In this document: positions 26,263 through 35,337 of the stretch, one piece after another
How positions within the stretch are numbered: the stretch's first letter is position 1
How the letters are laid out: each line of letters opens with the position of its first letter
Assembly (NCBI GenBank): GCA_017631035.1
Contig: JAGBUB010000039.1
Span: forward strand, 1 to 54,480
DNA length: 54,480 nucleotides
DNA from: Alistipes sp.
Lineage (GTDB): Bacteria > Bacteroidota > Bacteroidia > Bacteroidales > Rikenellaceae
Reading direction: 5' to 3'
Translations under genes and position numbers: made by a program
Notes under the pieces: generated by a model
The model's database searches: none
What the model saw: only the letters and a program-made list of their open reading frames with translations
What the model was told of the DNA's origin: nothing

Positions 26263-28447
26263 TCAACTCGGCCAATTTTGCTTTGTTCCAACGCTCGGTA
26301 GTACCCACAAGGTAACCGGTGATGCGCTGAAGTTTATCGATGTTGTCGCTACCGCACTTAGGGCAGGTATTCAACTCCTGCTGCGCATCCTCATAACCGC
26401 AGTACATACAGCGATTGCGATTGTGGTTCACCGAACAGTAACCGATATTGTGTTTATCCATCAAATCGACGATATCCATAATCGCCTGCGGATTGTGGGT
26501 TGCATCGCCATCGATCTCGATATAGAAGATGTGACCACCACGTGTAAGGTCGTGATAAGGAGCCTCAATCTCGGCCTTGTGCTTGGGTGAACACTTGTAA
26601 TATACGGGAACGTGGTTAGAGTTGGTGTAGTAGATTTTATCGGTTACGCCTGCAATCTCGCCAAACTTCTTGCGGTCGATACGAGTGAAACGACCCGACA
26701 AGCCCTCGGCAGGAGTAGCCAACACACTGAAGTTGTGCTGATAAATCTCCGAGAACTCGTTTACTCTGTCGCGCATATATGTTACAATGCGCAAACCAAG
26801 CTCCTGTGACTCCTTGCTCTCGCCGTGGTGTTTGCCCGTAAGAGCAATAAGGGCCTCGGCCAGACCAATGAAGCCGATACCGAGCGTACCTTGATTGATT
26901 ACGCGGGCAATGGTATCGTTCGGGGTAAGATTCTCGCAACCCGACCACAGCGCCGACATCAACAATGGGAACTGCTTTGCAAGAGCGGTCTTCTGGAAAT
27001 TGTAACGATCGCACAACTGTTTTGCTGTGATCTCCAACAACTCGTCGAGCTTGACGAAGAAGCGCTCGATACGCTGTTTTTGATCCTCGATGTGCATACA
27101 CTCGATAGCAAGACGTACAATGTTGATTGTCGAGAATGAGAGGTTACCACGAGCAATAGAGGTCTTCTCGCCAAAGCGGTTCTCAAACACACGTGTACGG
27201 CAACCCATAGTAGCCACCTCGTAGGGATAACGCTTGGGGTCGTTCTCGTTCCACTTCTCGTGATGGTTATATGTTGCATCGAGATTCACGAAGTTGGGGA
27301 AGAAACGACGTGCAGCCACCTTGCAGGCAAACTGATAAAGGTCGTAGTTTCTATCCTCAGGCAAATAACTAACGCCACGCTTCTTCTTCCAAATCTGAAT
27401 GGGGAAGATAGCTGTCGAACCGCCACCAACACCCTCATAGGTAGACTGCAACAACTCGCGGATAATGCAACGGCCCTCGGCAGAGGTGTCGGTACCGTAG
27501 TTAATTGACGAGAATACTACCTGATTACCACCACGCGAGTGGATGGTATTCATATTGTGAATAAAAGCCTCCATCGACTGATGTACGCGGTTGATGGTGC
27601 GGTTGATGGCGTGCTGCTTGAAGCGCTCGTCACCCTGCAGGAAGTCCAGATCACGATAAACGTAGTCCTCAATCTCCACATCATAGAGGTGCTTAAGATT
27701 TATGCTTGTAAGATTTTCGATGGTCTTAATCTCCTCGATGAAGCTACGGCGCACATAGGGTGCAAGGTAGAAATCGAATGCAGGAATGGCCTGACCACCG
27801 TGCATCTCGTTCTGAACAGTCTCCATTGAGATACAAGCCATAATCGATGCTGTCTCGATACGCTTCGTGGGACGGCTCTCGCCGTGACCAGCCTGAAAAC
27901 CGTGCTCGAGAATCTTATCCAACGGATGCTGAATGCAGGTAAGCGACTTTGTGGGATAGTAATCCTTGTCGTGGATGTGCAGATAATTGTTCCTCACAGC
28001 CCACAGAGTCTGCTCAGAAAGCAAGTAATCGTCAACGAAGGGCTTGGTGGACTCCGAAGCGAACTTCATCATCATACCTGCAGGAGTGTCAGCATTCATA
28101 TTGGCATTCTCGCGCGTAACGTCGTTCGACTTGGCCTCGACAATCTCGAGGAACATCTCACGAGTCTTTGCCTTACGGGCAATGCTGCGCTTATCGCGAT
28201 AGGCGATATAACTCTTTGCTACCTCTTTGCGGGGAGATGCCATCAACTCCATCTCGACCATATCCTGAATCTCCTCAACGGACGACTGCTCGTTGCCCTT
28301 GAACTCAATACGGTCGACAATCTTATAAACGAGAATATCATCCTCGCCAGCCTCGGTAGTTAGCATTGCCTTGCGGATTGCAGCGGCAATCTTCTCGCGG
28401 TTGAAGCCCACGATACGACCATCTCTTTTGACTACTGTCTGTATCAT
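26240..28447 (-). CDS. nrdD: Anaerobic (class III) ribonucleoside-triphosphate reductase
   Basis: 735 residues. An N-terminal ATP-cone (VVKRDGRIVGFNREKIAAAI, to about residue 90) gives allosteric control. The catalytic ten-stranded barrel follows, then four zinc-binding cysteines (CMYCGY and CPKCGS), and the glycyl-radical motif RITGYLVG with the radical Gly at about residue 711. It reduces ribonucleotides to deoxyribonucleotides without oxygen and without B12. nrdG overlaps its 3' end. A cobalamin riboswitch lies 120 bp upstream, so adenosylcobalamin probably represses it. Confidence 0.96.
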   Translation of the reverse strand: MIQTVVKRDGRIVGFNREKIAAAIRKAMLTTEAGEDDILVYKIVDRIEFKGNEQSSVEEIQDMVEMELMASPRKEVAKSYIAYRDKRSIARKAKTREMFLEIVEAKSNDVTRENANMNADTPAGMMMKFASESTKPFVDDYLLSEQTLWAVRNNYLHIHDKDYYPTKSLTCIQHPLDKILEHGFQAGHGESRPTKRIETASIMACISMETVQNEMHGGQAIPAFDFYLAPYVRRSFIEEIKTIENLTSINLKHLYDVEIEDYVYRDLDFLQGDERFKQHAINRTINRVHQSMEAFIHNMNTIHSRGGNQVVFSSINYGTDTSAEGRCIIRELLQSTYEGVGGGSTAIFPIQIWKKKRGVSYLPEDRNYDLYQFACKVAARRFFPNFVNLDATYNHHEKWNENDPKRYPYEVATMGCRTRVFENRFGEKTSIARGNLSFSTINIVRLAIECMHIEDQKQRIERFFVKLDELLEITAKQLCDRYNFQKTALAKQFPLLMSALWSGCENLTPNDTIARVINQGTLGIGFIGLAEALIALTGKHHGESKESQELGLRIVTYMRDRVNEFSEIYQHNFSVLATPAEGLSGRFTRIDRKKFGEIAGVTDKIYYTNSNHVPVYYKCSPKHKAEIEAPYHDLTRGGHIFYIEIDGDATHNPQAIMDIVDLMDKHNIGYCSVNHNRNRCMYCGYEDAQQELNTCPKCGSDNIDKLQRITGYLVGTTERWNKAKLAELNDRIIHK

Positions 28448-28570
28448 ATATAATTAACTTTTAAATATTTTTCGTCGCAACGCTTGCGGGAGGAGTAGAG
28501 ACGGCGACACACATCGCCCAACAGACTCTATCTTGACGCTCTATCACCCGAAAGCATCCTAAATATAAGA

Positions 28571-28762
28571 CATAGGCAGGTCTTCTGACTCGTTTTACTC
28601 AGTGCGACCTTCCCGCTAACGGAGGCAGTGGTCATTAAGAATGCACCGAGTGTTAATAAACTCACAGCTACGGGTATAGTCTCGGATTTACACCGAAGTT
28701 CCCTTTTCATTCCTGGCGGCATTACCGCTTTGAACACCTTTATCCGGCACAAAGTTGAGCAA
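28571..28762 (-). ncRNA. Cobalamin (B12) riboswitch upstream of nrdD-nrdG
   Basis: Read on the minus strand, the conserved core is present in order. GGGAACTTCGGTGTAAATCC (28684-28703) is followed by the stem sequence GACTATACCCGTAGCTGTGA, the CCACTG box (28626-28631), GCGGGAAGGTCG, and the 3' hallmark AGTCAGAAGACCTGCC (28575-28590). These are the defining elements of the cobalamin aptamer. The 5' boundary (P1) is approximate. Next comes a 123-nt expression platform (28448-28570) with two short hairpins, GGCGA-TCGCC and CGCAA-TTGCG, but no clear T-run, so translational control is as likely as termination. High B12 should switch off the B12-independent reductase. Confidence 0.93.
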
Positions 28763-28851
28763 AATATCCTAACTGCCGAGCCTGCGTATGAAAATGTTTT
28801 CAACATATAAATAACAATTCCGACAAGCCCCCACTTATTAAAAAATATCAT

Positions 28852-28859
28852 TAACTTTG
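28852..28859 (+). promoter_or_regulatory. -7 element of the porin-like gene
   Basis: TAACTTTG matches TAnnTTTG exactly; no clear -33 TTTG. The leader to the ATG at 28917 would be about 50 nt. It is back to back with the riboswitch-controlled nrdD transcript. Confidence 0.5.
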
Positions 28860-28916
28860 CTGCCGAATTTTGGAGAGCATATTACGCTCTTCGCAAAACA
28901 CAATTTTTGCTTTACT

Positions 28917-30188
28917 ATGAAGAAGATTTTGTTTTTAGCGCTTATGCTGTGTCTGTCATCCGTAGCACAGGCTCAGAACAACTCGGCAATAAAACTGAAG
29001 CCCTACGGTTTTGTGAGTAACTATGTATGTTACGACACACGCGAGTGCGTAACCGTATTTGGCGAGATGTTTAATATAATGCCCAAGGACGTAGAACTAA
29101 ACGCCGATGGCAGCGAGGATATCAACGCCGAGCAAAAGTTCAGCTTCGTATCGTTTACAACCCGTCTGGGTCTGGACGTATCGGGTCCCGAGATATGGAA
29201 GGCCAAGAGCTCAGCTAAGATTGAGGCCGATTTCTGCGGCTATGGAGCCAACAATACCCTGCTCAGAATTCGTCAGGCATATGTAGCACTCAATTGGGAG
29301 CGTCTGTCGATGGTCTTCGGCCAGACTTGGCATCCTATGGTCAATCAGGTTATGCCATCGGTGGTTGGACTCTCTACGGGAGCCCCATTCGCCCCATTCA
29401 ACCGCTCACCGCAACTTAAAGTCATTGCCGACTTAGGCAAAGGCTGGGACCTTAATGTAGCGGCAGTGTATCAGTTTCCCAACACATCTGTAGGCCCTAT
29501 GGGTGCCGACGTCAGCTACTCGAGATGGAGTATGATTCCCGAGTTGTATATGTCGTTAAAGCACGTTGGCGAGCACTTCACATATGGCGTAGGAGTCGAT
29601 GTATTGAGTATTATGCCACGCAAGAAGAGCCAAGTGCAGCGAGAAATAACACTCGACGATGGTAGCACACAGATGCAGAGCGTAGAGGTGAGTGTAAATG
29701 ACCGAGTAACAGGCCTTTCACCCGAGATCTTCGCCGACTACAAGAGGGGCAAGTTCAACATCAAGGGCAAGGCCATTTATGCACAAAACACGTCACATCT
29801 GATTATGGTTAGTGGCTTTGGCGCTACCGATTATGACACGCAGACTGGTAGTTACGACTATGCGCCCATACGTTCAGCCGTATCGTGGCTCAACGCCACC
29901 TATGGCAGCAAGTGGCGTGCAGGTCTCTTCCTGGGCTATGTGAAGAATCTGGGTGCAAAGAAGGATTTCATATCGACCAACGACTTCTGGATGCGAGGAG
30001 CAAAGAACACCGATTATCTCTATCGCATAAGTCCTTCGATAACCTACACACTGAAGAGCCTGCAAGTGGCACTCGAGATGGATTACACAGCCGTAGGCTA
30101 TGGCGACGTGGCACTTAATGGTCGCAGCAAGGCCCTGCGAGAGGTAGCCAACACACGAGCCTGCCTGTTGGTAAAATACTCATTCTAA
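28917..30188 (+). CDS. Outer-membrane porin-like beta-barrel protein (DcaP-like)
   Basis: 423 residues from the ATG at 28917, chosen because MKKILFLALMLCLSSVAQAQ is a clean signal peptide; the 20 codons upstream are atypical. The mature part has alternating strands, VSFTTRLGLDVSGPEIWKAK, LLRIRQAYVALNWERLSMVF and FGQTWHPMVNQV, as in DcaP-like trimeric porins, and ends in an aromatic-rich strand closing with Phe (LLVKYSF). It is monocistronic, with a -7 element upstream and a terminator after it. The substrate is unknown. Confidence 0.75.
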   Translation: MKKILFLALMLCLSSVAQAQNNSAIKLKPYGFVSNYVCYDTRECVTVFGEMFNIMPKDVELNADGSEDINAEQKFSFVSFTTRLGLDVSGPEIWKAKSSAKIEADFCGYGANNTLLRIRQAYVALNWERLSMVFGQTWHPMVNQVMPSVVGLSTGAPFAPFNRSPQLKVIADLGKGWDLNVAAVYQFPNTSVGPMGADVSYSRWSMIPELYMSLKHVGEHFTYGVGVDVLSIMPRKKSQVQREITLDDGSTQMQSVEVSVNDRVTGLSPEIFADYKRGKFNIKGKAIYAQNTSHLIMVSGFGATDYDTQTGSYDYAPIRSAVSWLNATYGSKWRAGLFLGYVKNLGAKKDFISTNDFWMRGAKNTDYLYRISPSITYTLKSLQVALEMDYTAVGYGDVALNGRSKALREVANTRACLLVKYSF

Positions 30189-30195
30189 TACGACA

Positions 30196-30235
30196 CAAAA
30201 AAAAGTGCTCCTCTCATCGGGGGCACTTTTTTTAT
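30196..30235 (+). terminator. Terminator after the porin-like gene
   Basis: AAAAAGTGC (about 30201-30209) pairs with GCACTTTTT (30223-30231) around a C/G-rich loop region with extra pairs; T-run follows. Confidence 0.8.
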
Positions 30236-30244
30236 ATTATATAT

Positions 30245-30252
30245 TAGTTTTG
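30245..30252 (+). promoter_or_regulatory. -7 element of the orphan lipoprotein gene
   Basis: TAGTTTTG matches TAnnTTTG. No good -33 match. The leader would be about 95 nt before the ATG at 30354. Confidence 0.4.
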
Positions 30253-30353
30253 GGCAGAAATATAGACAATATAGCATTTTGCATCGGGGAGCGAGGATTT
30301 GGCACAGCTCTTGTTCAATCAGAGGAAGAATTATTCAAAAAAACAGATGCTAT

Positions 30354-30929
30354 ATGAAAAAAATTCTACTCTCACTCACGCTCATTATGGCCGCTGTTGC
30401 CATCGTGGGCTGCTCACAAAAGGCTAAATGGGACCACGAACAACGCAAGGCTATGCGTGAGAATCTGCGCCAATATCGCGATATGATATATCTGCAGGAT
30501 TTGACCGACCCCGAATTCCTCATCTTCACCGATAGCGTTACGGGTGACATCGAGGCCGTGTATCCCGTCTACACCTCGTTCATTGAGATGGATGGCGTGC
30601 AGGATACCATCGATATGTTTGTGATGACAGCCATAATAGACGAACTCGACGCCGACGCACACAATATGCGACACATCTACCCCTACCGATACCTTGTCAG
30701 CGAAGGTATACTACCCGACCGCCTGACTCACGAACAGCAGCGCGACTTCTACCGCTGTCTGGCGCAAAAGGTAAATAACACCTTCCTCACAGTGGAGCAG
30801 TTTCTGGTGGCAATAGTTGCCGATACAACCTCGACCTCAACGATAAAGAAGTTGCAGAGCGAGTGTGCCAACGAACTATTCAACTGGGTAATCGAGGTCG
30901 ATGAGGTAGAGATAACACCTGCACCATAA
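30354..30929 (+). CDS. Lipoprotein of unknown function
   Basis: 191 residues from the ATG at 30354. The signal peptide MKKILLSLTLIMAAVAIVGC ends in a lipobox (AIVGC, Cys20), so the product is a lipid-anchored envelope protein. The mature part is acidic and mostly helical in character (DHEQRKAMRENLRQYRDMIY, LTHEQQRDFYRCLAQKV). I do not recognise the family. It stands alone between a porin-like gene and a converging lipid kinase operon. Confidence 0.7.
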   Translation: MKKILLSLTLIMAAVAIVGCSQKAKWDHEQRKAMRENLRQYRDMIYLQDLTDPEFLIFTDSVTGDIEAVYPVYTSFIEMDGVQDTIDMFVMTAIIDELDADAHNMRHIYPYRYLVSEGILPDRLTHEQQRDFYRCLAQKVNNTFLTVEQFLVAIVADTTSTSTIKKLQSECANELFNWVIEVDEVEITPAP

Positions 30930-30960
30930 GCCTGATGTAATATACCTTTTTCCTAACAAC

Positions 30961-30992
30961 AAAAGGGGGTGTCCTAAGTGGGCACCCCTAAA
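30961..30992 (-). terminator. Terminator of the minus-strand lipid kinase operon
   Basis: GGGGTGTCC and GGGCACCCC (30966-30988) form a hairpin. On the minus strand it is followed by TTTTGTTGTT; on the plus strand the T-run is absent, so it mainly serves the minus operon. Confidence 0.7.
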
Positions 30993-31009
30993 TTATGATA
31001 AAATCACTC

Positions 31010-31966
31010 CTATTCAAGATAGTCTTTATTTACCACCACTCGCACGCATCGTGGATGCATCTTGAACTCGAGCGGTGTGCCACCGAGCAACTCGCCATCG
31101 ACCTCCACCATTATATCGGGCGTAGACTCAATTCGGATGTGGCTACCACGATAGTGCTTGACGTGGCCAATGCTATAGATGTCGCCATTGAACAAGCGAT
31201 GCAGACGGAAGATAATCTGCCACCAGTGCATCGGACGATAGAGCGTGATATCGAACAATCCGTCGTCGGCAACGGCCAACGGCAACTGCTGTGTACCACC
31301 TCCGTTATACTTACCGATACCAATAGCGGCACTGAATAACAAATTCTTATGCACCAACTCGCCATCGATCCACACCTTCACGCCTGTTGATTTATAGCGG
31401 AAGAAACTCTCCACACAACCCTGTGCGTAGAGGTGCTTGCCACGGCGACCCTGAGCCTTATAGTGCTCATAAATCTTAGTAACCGAGGGGTCGAAGCCCG
31501 CTCCTGCCACATTGGCCATATAGCGCACCTGAGCATAATGCGACTCTTCGTAATGCACCTCGCCAATATCCTGCAACAGAGTGTGTCCCTCGCGCACAGC
31601 GCGTATAGCTTCGGAGTAGCGAGTCGGTATGCCATACATACGAATCCAGTCGTTGCCCGTACCCACGGGGATTACGGCCACAGTGACGGCATCGACGGGC
31701 GCCACCTGCTGGATGAAGAGACCATTGACCACCTCGTGCAGGGTGCCATCACCACCGATTACCATTATATGGCGATAACCATCATTAACGGCCTGAACCG
31801 TGAGCTCAGTAACGTGATGTTTATGCTGCGAGAAGACCAATTCGTAAGGAATATCGTTCTCGCGTATGAGCTTGGTGATATGCGGCAAGTCGCCAAGCCC
31901 GCGACCAAAACCAGCCACGGGATTGACAATGACATACCAAATTTTATCTATCGGAGCCTGTTGCAC
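31010..31966 (-). CDS. Diacylglycerol/lipid kinase family protein (YegS/DagK type)
   Basis: 318 residues from a GTG codon 4 bp after the pepD stop; there is no nearby ATG. The kinase domain shows VNPVAGFGRG near residue 15, then the nucleotide motif GGDGTLHEVVNG near 70 and VIPVGTGNDWIRMYGIP. The C-terminal domain carries DDGLFDITLYRP and a closing VEVDGELL motif. Such enzymes phosphorylate diacylglycerol or related lipids at the inner membrane face. It is last in a four-gene minus operon. Confidence 0.88.
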   Translation of the reverse strand: MQQAPIDKIWYVIVNPVAGFGRGLGDLPHITKLIRENDIPYELVFSQHKHHVTELTVQAVNDGYRHIMVIGGDGTLHEVVNGLFIQQVAPVDAVTVAVIPVGTGNDWIRMYGIPTRYSEAIRAVREGHTLLQDIGEVHYEESHYAQVRYMANVAGAGFDPSVTKIYEHYKAQGRRGKHLYAQGCVESFFRYKSTGVKVWIDGELVHKNLLFSAAIGIGKYNGGGTQQLPLAVADDGLFDITLYRPMHWWQIIFRLHRLFNGDIYSIGHVKHYRGSHIRIESTPDIMVEVDGELLGGTPLEFKMHPRCVRVVVNKDYLE

Positions 31967-31970
31967 AATG

Positions 31971-33428
31971 CTACTTTTTAGGTGCGTTCTTCAAAGTATG
32001 GAGCAGGAAGTCGTAGAACTTCTCTACAGATGCAATCTCCACCTTCTCGTCGGGAGAGTGAGGATAGCAGATGGTCGGGCCAAACGAAATCATATCGAGA
32101 TTGGGATAGTTCGAACCGATGATACCGCACTCAAGACCAGCGTGGATAGCCATCACTGCGGGTGACTTGCCGTAGAGAGCCTCGTAAGACTCCAACATAG
32201 CCTTCAGGATGGGTGACTGCATATTGGGAGCCCAACCATCGTATGAGCCTGAGAGTTCAACCTCGGCACCTGCCAACTCAAAGACAGCCTTGATTGAATC
32301 ACCCAACGCCTCCTTCTCAGAGCGTACTGATGAACGCATAAGCGACTGCAACTTAATCTGCTTGCCGTCAGATACTACACGAGCCAGATTGTTAGAGGTC
32401 TGCACCAAGCCCTCCATTGCAACCGACATCTTCGCTACACCATCGGGACACGCCACAACGGCAGCCATAAGATTCTTCGCAACGCAAGCGGGGATAGACT
32501 CAGCAGGGGCGTCGCAAGCCTCTGCCTTGATTGAGATAGAGTCCTCGATATCGGCAAACTCCACAATTGCGGTCTTCTCGAATGCCTCAACTGTAGCCAA
32601 CACGTTAGCCTCAGCCTCTGCAGGCACCACAACTACCGCTGTAGCCTCGCGAGGAATAGCGTTACGCAAACCGCCACCATCAACCGAGCAGAGTGTCATA
32701 TCGCACTGAGCAGCAATCTGACGCAACAGACGGAACAACAACTTATTGGCGTTGGCACGCTGGCACACAATCTGAATACCAGAGTGACCTCCCTTACAAC
32801 CCTTCACAGCGATTGTAAGAGCCTTACCCTCGGGGGTAGTCGCAGCCTCGTAGTTGAACACCACGTTGGCATCCATACCGCCTGCACAACCTACGTACAA
32901 CTCACCCTCGGTCTCAGAATCGAGGTTAAGCAGGATATCGCCCTTCAAAAGGCCACCCTTCAAGCCGAAAGCACCATCCATACCAGTCTCCTCGGTTGCG
33001 GTGATAAGACCCTCGATAGGACCGTGCTCGATTGAGTCGTCCTCCATAACAGCCAAGATAGCCGCTACACCGATACCATTGTCAGCACCCAGCGTTGTGC
33101 CGTTGGCCGTTACCCACTCACCATCAATATAGGCCTCGATGGGGTCGTTGATAAAGTCAAACTCCTTATCGTTGTTCTTCTGGGGCACCATATCCATATG
33201 AGCCTGAATAACGATACCCTTGCGGTCCTCGTAGCCAGCGGTTGCAGGCTTCGACATATAGACGTTACCAGCCTCATCGACCTTATGCTCAACACTCTTC
33301 TCAACGGCGAAATCAACCAGATACTGGCGAATCTTATCCTCGCTGCCTGAGGGATGAGGAATGTTACAAATCTGAGCAAAATGCTTCCAAACAAGTGCAG
33401 GGCTCAAGCCTGCCAAATTCTTATCCAT
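31971..33428 (-). CDS. pepD: Aminoacyl-histidine dipeptidase (peptidase M20C)
   Basis: 485 residues, the usual length. Metal-site motifs are IQAHMDMVPQKN near residue 77, TLGADNGIGVAAILA near 115, and ATEETGMDGAFGL with the catalytic Glu near 145; HAGLECGIIGSNYPN near the end carries the last His. The enzyme splits dipeptides such as carnosine in the cytoplasm. It lies between phoH (27 bp) and the lipid kinase gene (4 bp). Confidence 0.94.
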   Translation of the reverse strand: MDKNLAGLSPALVWKHFAQICNIPHPSGSEDKIRQYLVDFAVEKSVEHKVDEAGNVYMSKPATAGYEDRKGIVIQAHMDMVPQKNNDKEFDFINDPIEAYIDGEWVTANGTTLGADNGIGVAAILAVMEDDSIEHGPIEGLITATEETGMDGAFGLKGGLLKGDILLNLDSETEGELYVGCAGGMDANVVFNYEAATTPEGKALTIAVKGCKGGHSGIQIVCQRANANKLLFRLLRQIAAQCDMTLCSVDGGGLRNAIPREATAVVVVPAEAEANVLATVEAFEKTAIVEFADIEDSISIKAEACDAPAESIPACVAKNLMAAVVACPDGVAKMSVAMEGLVQTSNNLARVVSDGKQIKLQSLMRSSVRSEKEALGDSIKAVFELAGAEVELSGSYDGWAPNMQSPILKAMLESYEALYGKSPAVMAIHAGLECGIIGSNYPNLDMISFGPTICYPHSPDEKVEIASVEKFYDFLLHTLKNAPKK

Positions 33429-33455
33429 AATAGTTTTATGTTTTATAGGTTATTA

Positions 33456-34448
33456 TTACTCTTTTCTCTCTTTAGGAAATTTCACCAGCGGTGTCTCACG
33501 CTCGGCGGCACGGTCGAAGGCCTCGACAATATGCTTAACGAGCGGATGTCGAACGATGTCGCGCTTATCGAACTCCACCATACCTATGCCTTCGATACCC
33601 TGCAGTGTAGCCATAGCACCCGTAAGACCGCTATCGCTCTTACGAGGCAGGTCAATCTGCGTAACGTCGCCCGTAACGATAAACTTGGCGTTGCGACCCA
33701 TACGCGTGAGAAACATCTTAATCTGCGAGCGAGTGGTGTTCTGCGCCTCATCCAAAATCACAAAGGCATTGTCCAGCGTACGACCACGCATATAGGCAAG
33801 CGGTGCAATCTGCACTGTGCCATCTTCGAGATATTTCTGCAACTTGGCAGCTGGAATCATATCGTTAAGAGCATCATACAGAGGCTGCAAGTAGGGATCT
33901 AATTTCTCCTTCATATCGCCAGGCAGAAAACCCAACTTCTCGCCAGCCTCTACCGCCGGACGTGTCAAAATTACACGGCGCACCTCACGTTCCTTCAGCG
34001 CCTTAACAGCCAAAGCAATAGCGGTATAGGTCTTACCCGAGCCAGCAGGACCTACTGCAAAAAGCAGGTCATTCTTCTCGTACAACTCCACCAGACGGCG
34101 CTGATTGACCGTGCGGGCACGAATAACATTGCCGTTATTGCCGAAAACAATGGTATCCTTATCGGCCTTGGGCTCAACACAATCACTCAAACCTGCCGAG
34201 AACGCCTGCTCGACAACCTCGCGCGAGATGTGGCCATACTTGATGTAGTACTCCACCAGCGCATTCATCTTGCGCTCGAAGGCATCCACATCACGCTTTG
34301 CACCGAGCGCCTTGAGCGACGAGCCGCGTGCTACGATCTTCACCTTGGGCGATAGTTCGCGCATAAGTTCGAGGTAGATGTCCTGCGCACCATACAATTC
34401 GCGAGGATCAACACCCTCAATCAATATCTCTTTATTTATTGCCTCCAT
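33456..34448 (-). CDS. phoH: PhoH-family ATPase
   Basis: 330 residues. An N-terminal KH-like or extension region precedes the P-loop GPAGSGKTYTAIA near residue 137. The Walker B stretch is AFVILDEAQNTTRSQIKMFL, followed by KFIVTGDVTQIDLP, which mark PhoH/PhoL proteins. These are cytoplasmic ATPases linked to RNA metabolism and ribosome maturation. It is second in a minus-strand unit, 10 bp after the OM barrel gene. Confidence 0.93.
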   Translation of the reverse strand: MEAINKEILIEGVDPRELYGAQDIYLELMRELSPKVKIVARGSSLKALGAKRDVDAFERKMNALVEYYIKYGHISREVVEQAFSAGLSDCVEPKADKDTIVFGNNGNVIRARTVNQRRLVELYEKNDLLFAVGPAGSGKTYTAIALAVKALKEREVRRVILTRPAVEAGEKLGFLPGDMKEKLDPYLQPLYDALNDMIPAAKLQKYLEDGTVQIAPLAYMRGRTLDNAFVILDEAQNTTRSQIKMFLTRMGRNAKFIVTGDVTQIDLPRKSDSGLTGAMATLQGIEGIGMVEFDKRDIVRHPLVKHIVEAFDRAAERETPLVKFPKERKE

Positions 34449-34458
34449 AAATCAATCT

Positions 34459-35079
34459 CTAAAACATATATGTCACACCGAGCGTTGCCCAATATGAGGA
34501 TGAGCGAAACTCCACTCCCTCGAAGTAGTTATCGGTGTCGGCCAACCCTCCTGTAAAACGGGCATCAACAGTGATATGTTGCGAAAGTTCCACTCCTAGG
34601 CCCGCTGTATAACCCAGAGTCGGGCGCATACGGCCAAACTCAATGCGCTCAATACCATTGCTATAGCGACCTGCCGAGGCCAACGACAATACGGGACCTA
34701 CATTGAAACGCATTATACCCAAACCACGATATGAGAACATTATGGGAATCTCCATAACATTGCTCTTCACATCGTACTCAGCACCCGCACGCAAGGCATC
34801 GATTCGATTGTGAACATAGGCCAATTCAATCTGCAAAGCATAATCATCGTGCCACACCATAGCCATCTCGAGCGCTGCCCTCACACCAATCTTGGGCTGA
34901 AGAGTAAGCCCATCGGCAGCGTCCATAGTCATATGCATTGCCGAAGCACCTATCCACACACCCATCTCCATCATCTTGTCGGCAGCCGGCTTGTAGGTGT
35001 AACGAGTCTGCGCCACGCCAACGCTGGCGAAGGATAGTAACACGACAAGAATGAGTAGTGGCAATCTCCAATGTTTCAT
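34459..35079 (-). CDS. Small outer-membrane beta-barrel protein (porin family)
   Basis: 206 residues with a signal peptide ending SVGVAQ (about residue 24). Alternating strands (MEMGVWIGASAMHMTM, LQIELAYVHNRI, ITVDARFTGGLADTDNYF) and the final ATLGVTYMF with terminal Phe indicate an eight-stranded OmpA/OmpX-like barrel, the type often labelled PorT-like in Bacteroidota. It is first in a unit with phoH, pepD and the lipid kinase. A minus-strand -7 match TATATTTG lies at 35125-35132. Confidence 0.75.
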   Translation of the reverse strand: MKHWRLPLLILVVLLSFASVGVAQTRYTYKPAADKMMEMGVWIGASAMHMTMDAADGLTLQPKIGVRAALEMAMVWHDDYALQIELAYVHNRIDALRAGAEYDVKSNVMEIPIMFSYRGLGIMRFNVGPVLSLASAGRYSNGIERIEFGRMRPTLGYTAGLGVELSQHITVDARFTGGLADTDNYFEGVEFRSSSYWATLGVTYMF

Positions 35080-35205
35080 ATATTAAGTCTTGACTATGCT
35101 CCCAACTAAGTGTAATCTAATCTTCAAATATACTAATTTTTCCGAAAACATCATACCCACACACCTATTTATTTGTGAAAACTTTTTTCTTCCCAGCCTT
35201 TTTAG

Positions 35206-35213
35206 TATCTTTG
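35206..35213 (+). promoter_or_regulatory. -7 element and leader of der
   Basis: TATCTTTG matches the -7 consensus; at -33 there is only TTTT. The transcript would have a leader of about 118 nt containing a small hairpin (CCTAA...TTAGG, about 35235-35248) and a 14-codon reading frame (35278-35322). Confidence 0.5.
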
Positions 35214-35337
35214 CGCCAAATTTACTCTCTTTAGCCTAAAGCATTAGGAGTTGTAACGAGCATAGAACCCGCAAGGTATGACTTCCAGGACAAAAGAGAT
35301 TGATGACACAGGAAAACATTAATAAGAAAGATACAAT

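Noticed and set aside
35278..35322. 14-codon frame upstream of der as a real gene
   Set aside because: Too short to support as a gene; kept only as a leader observation.
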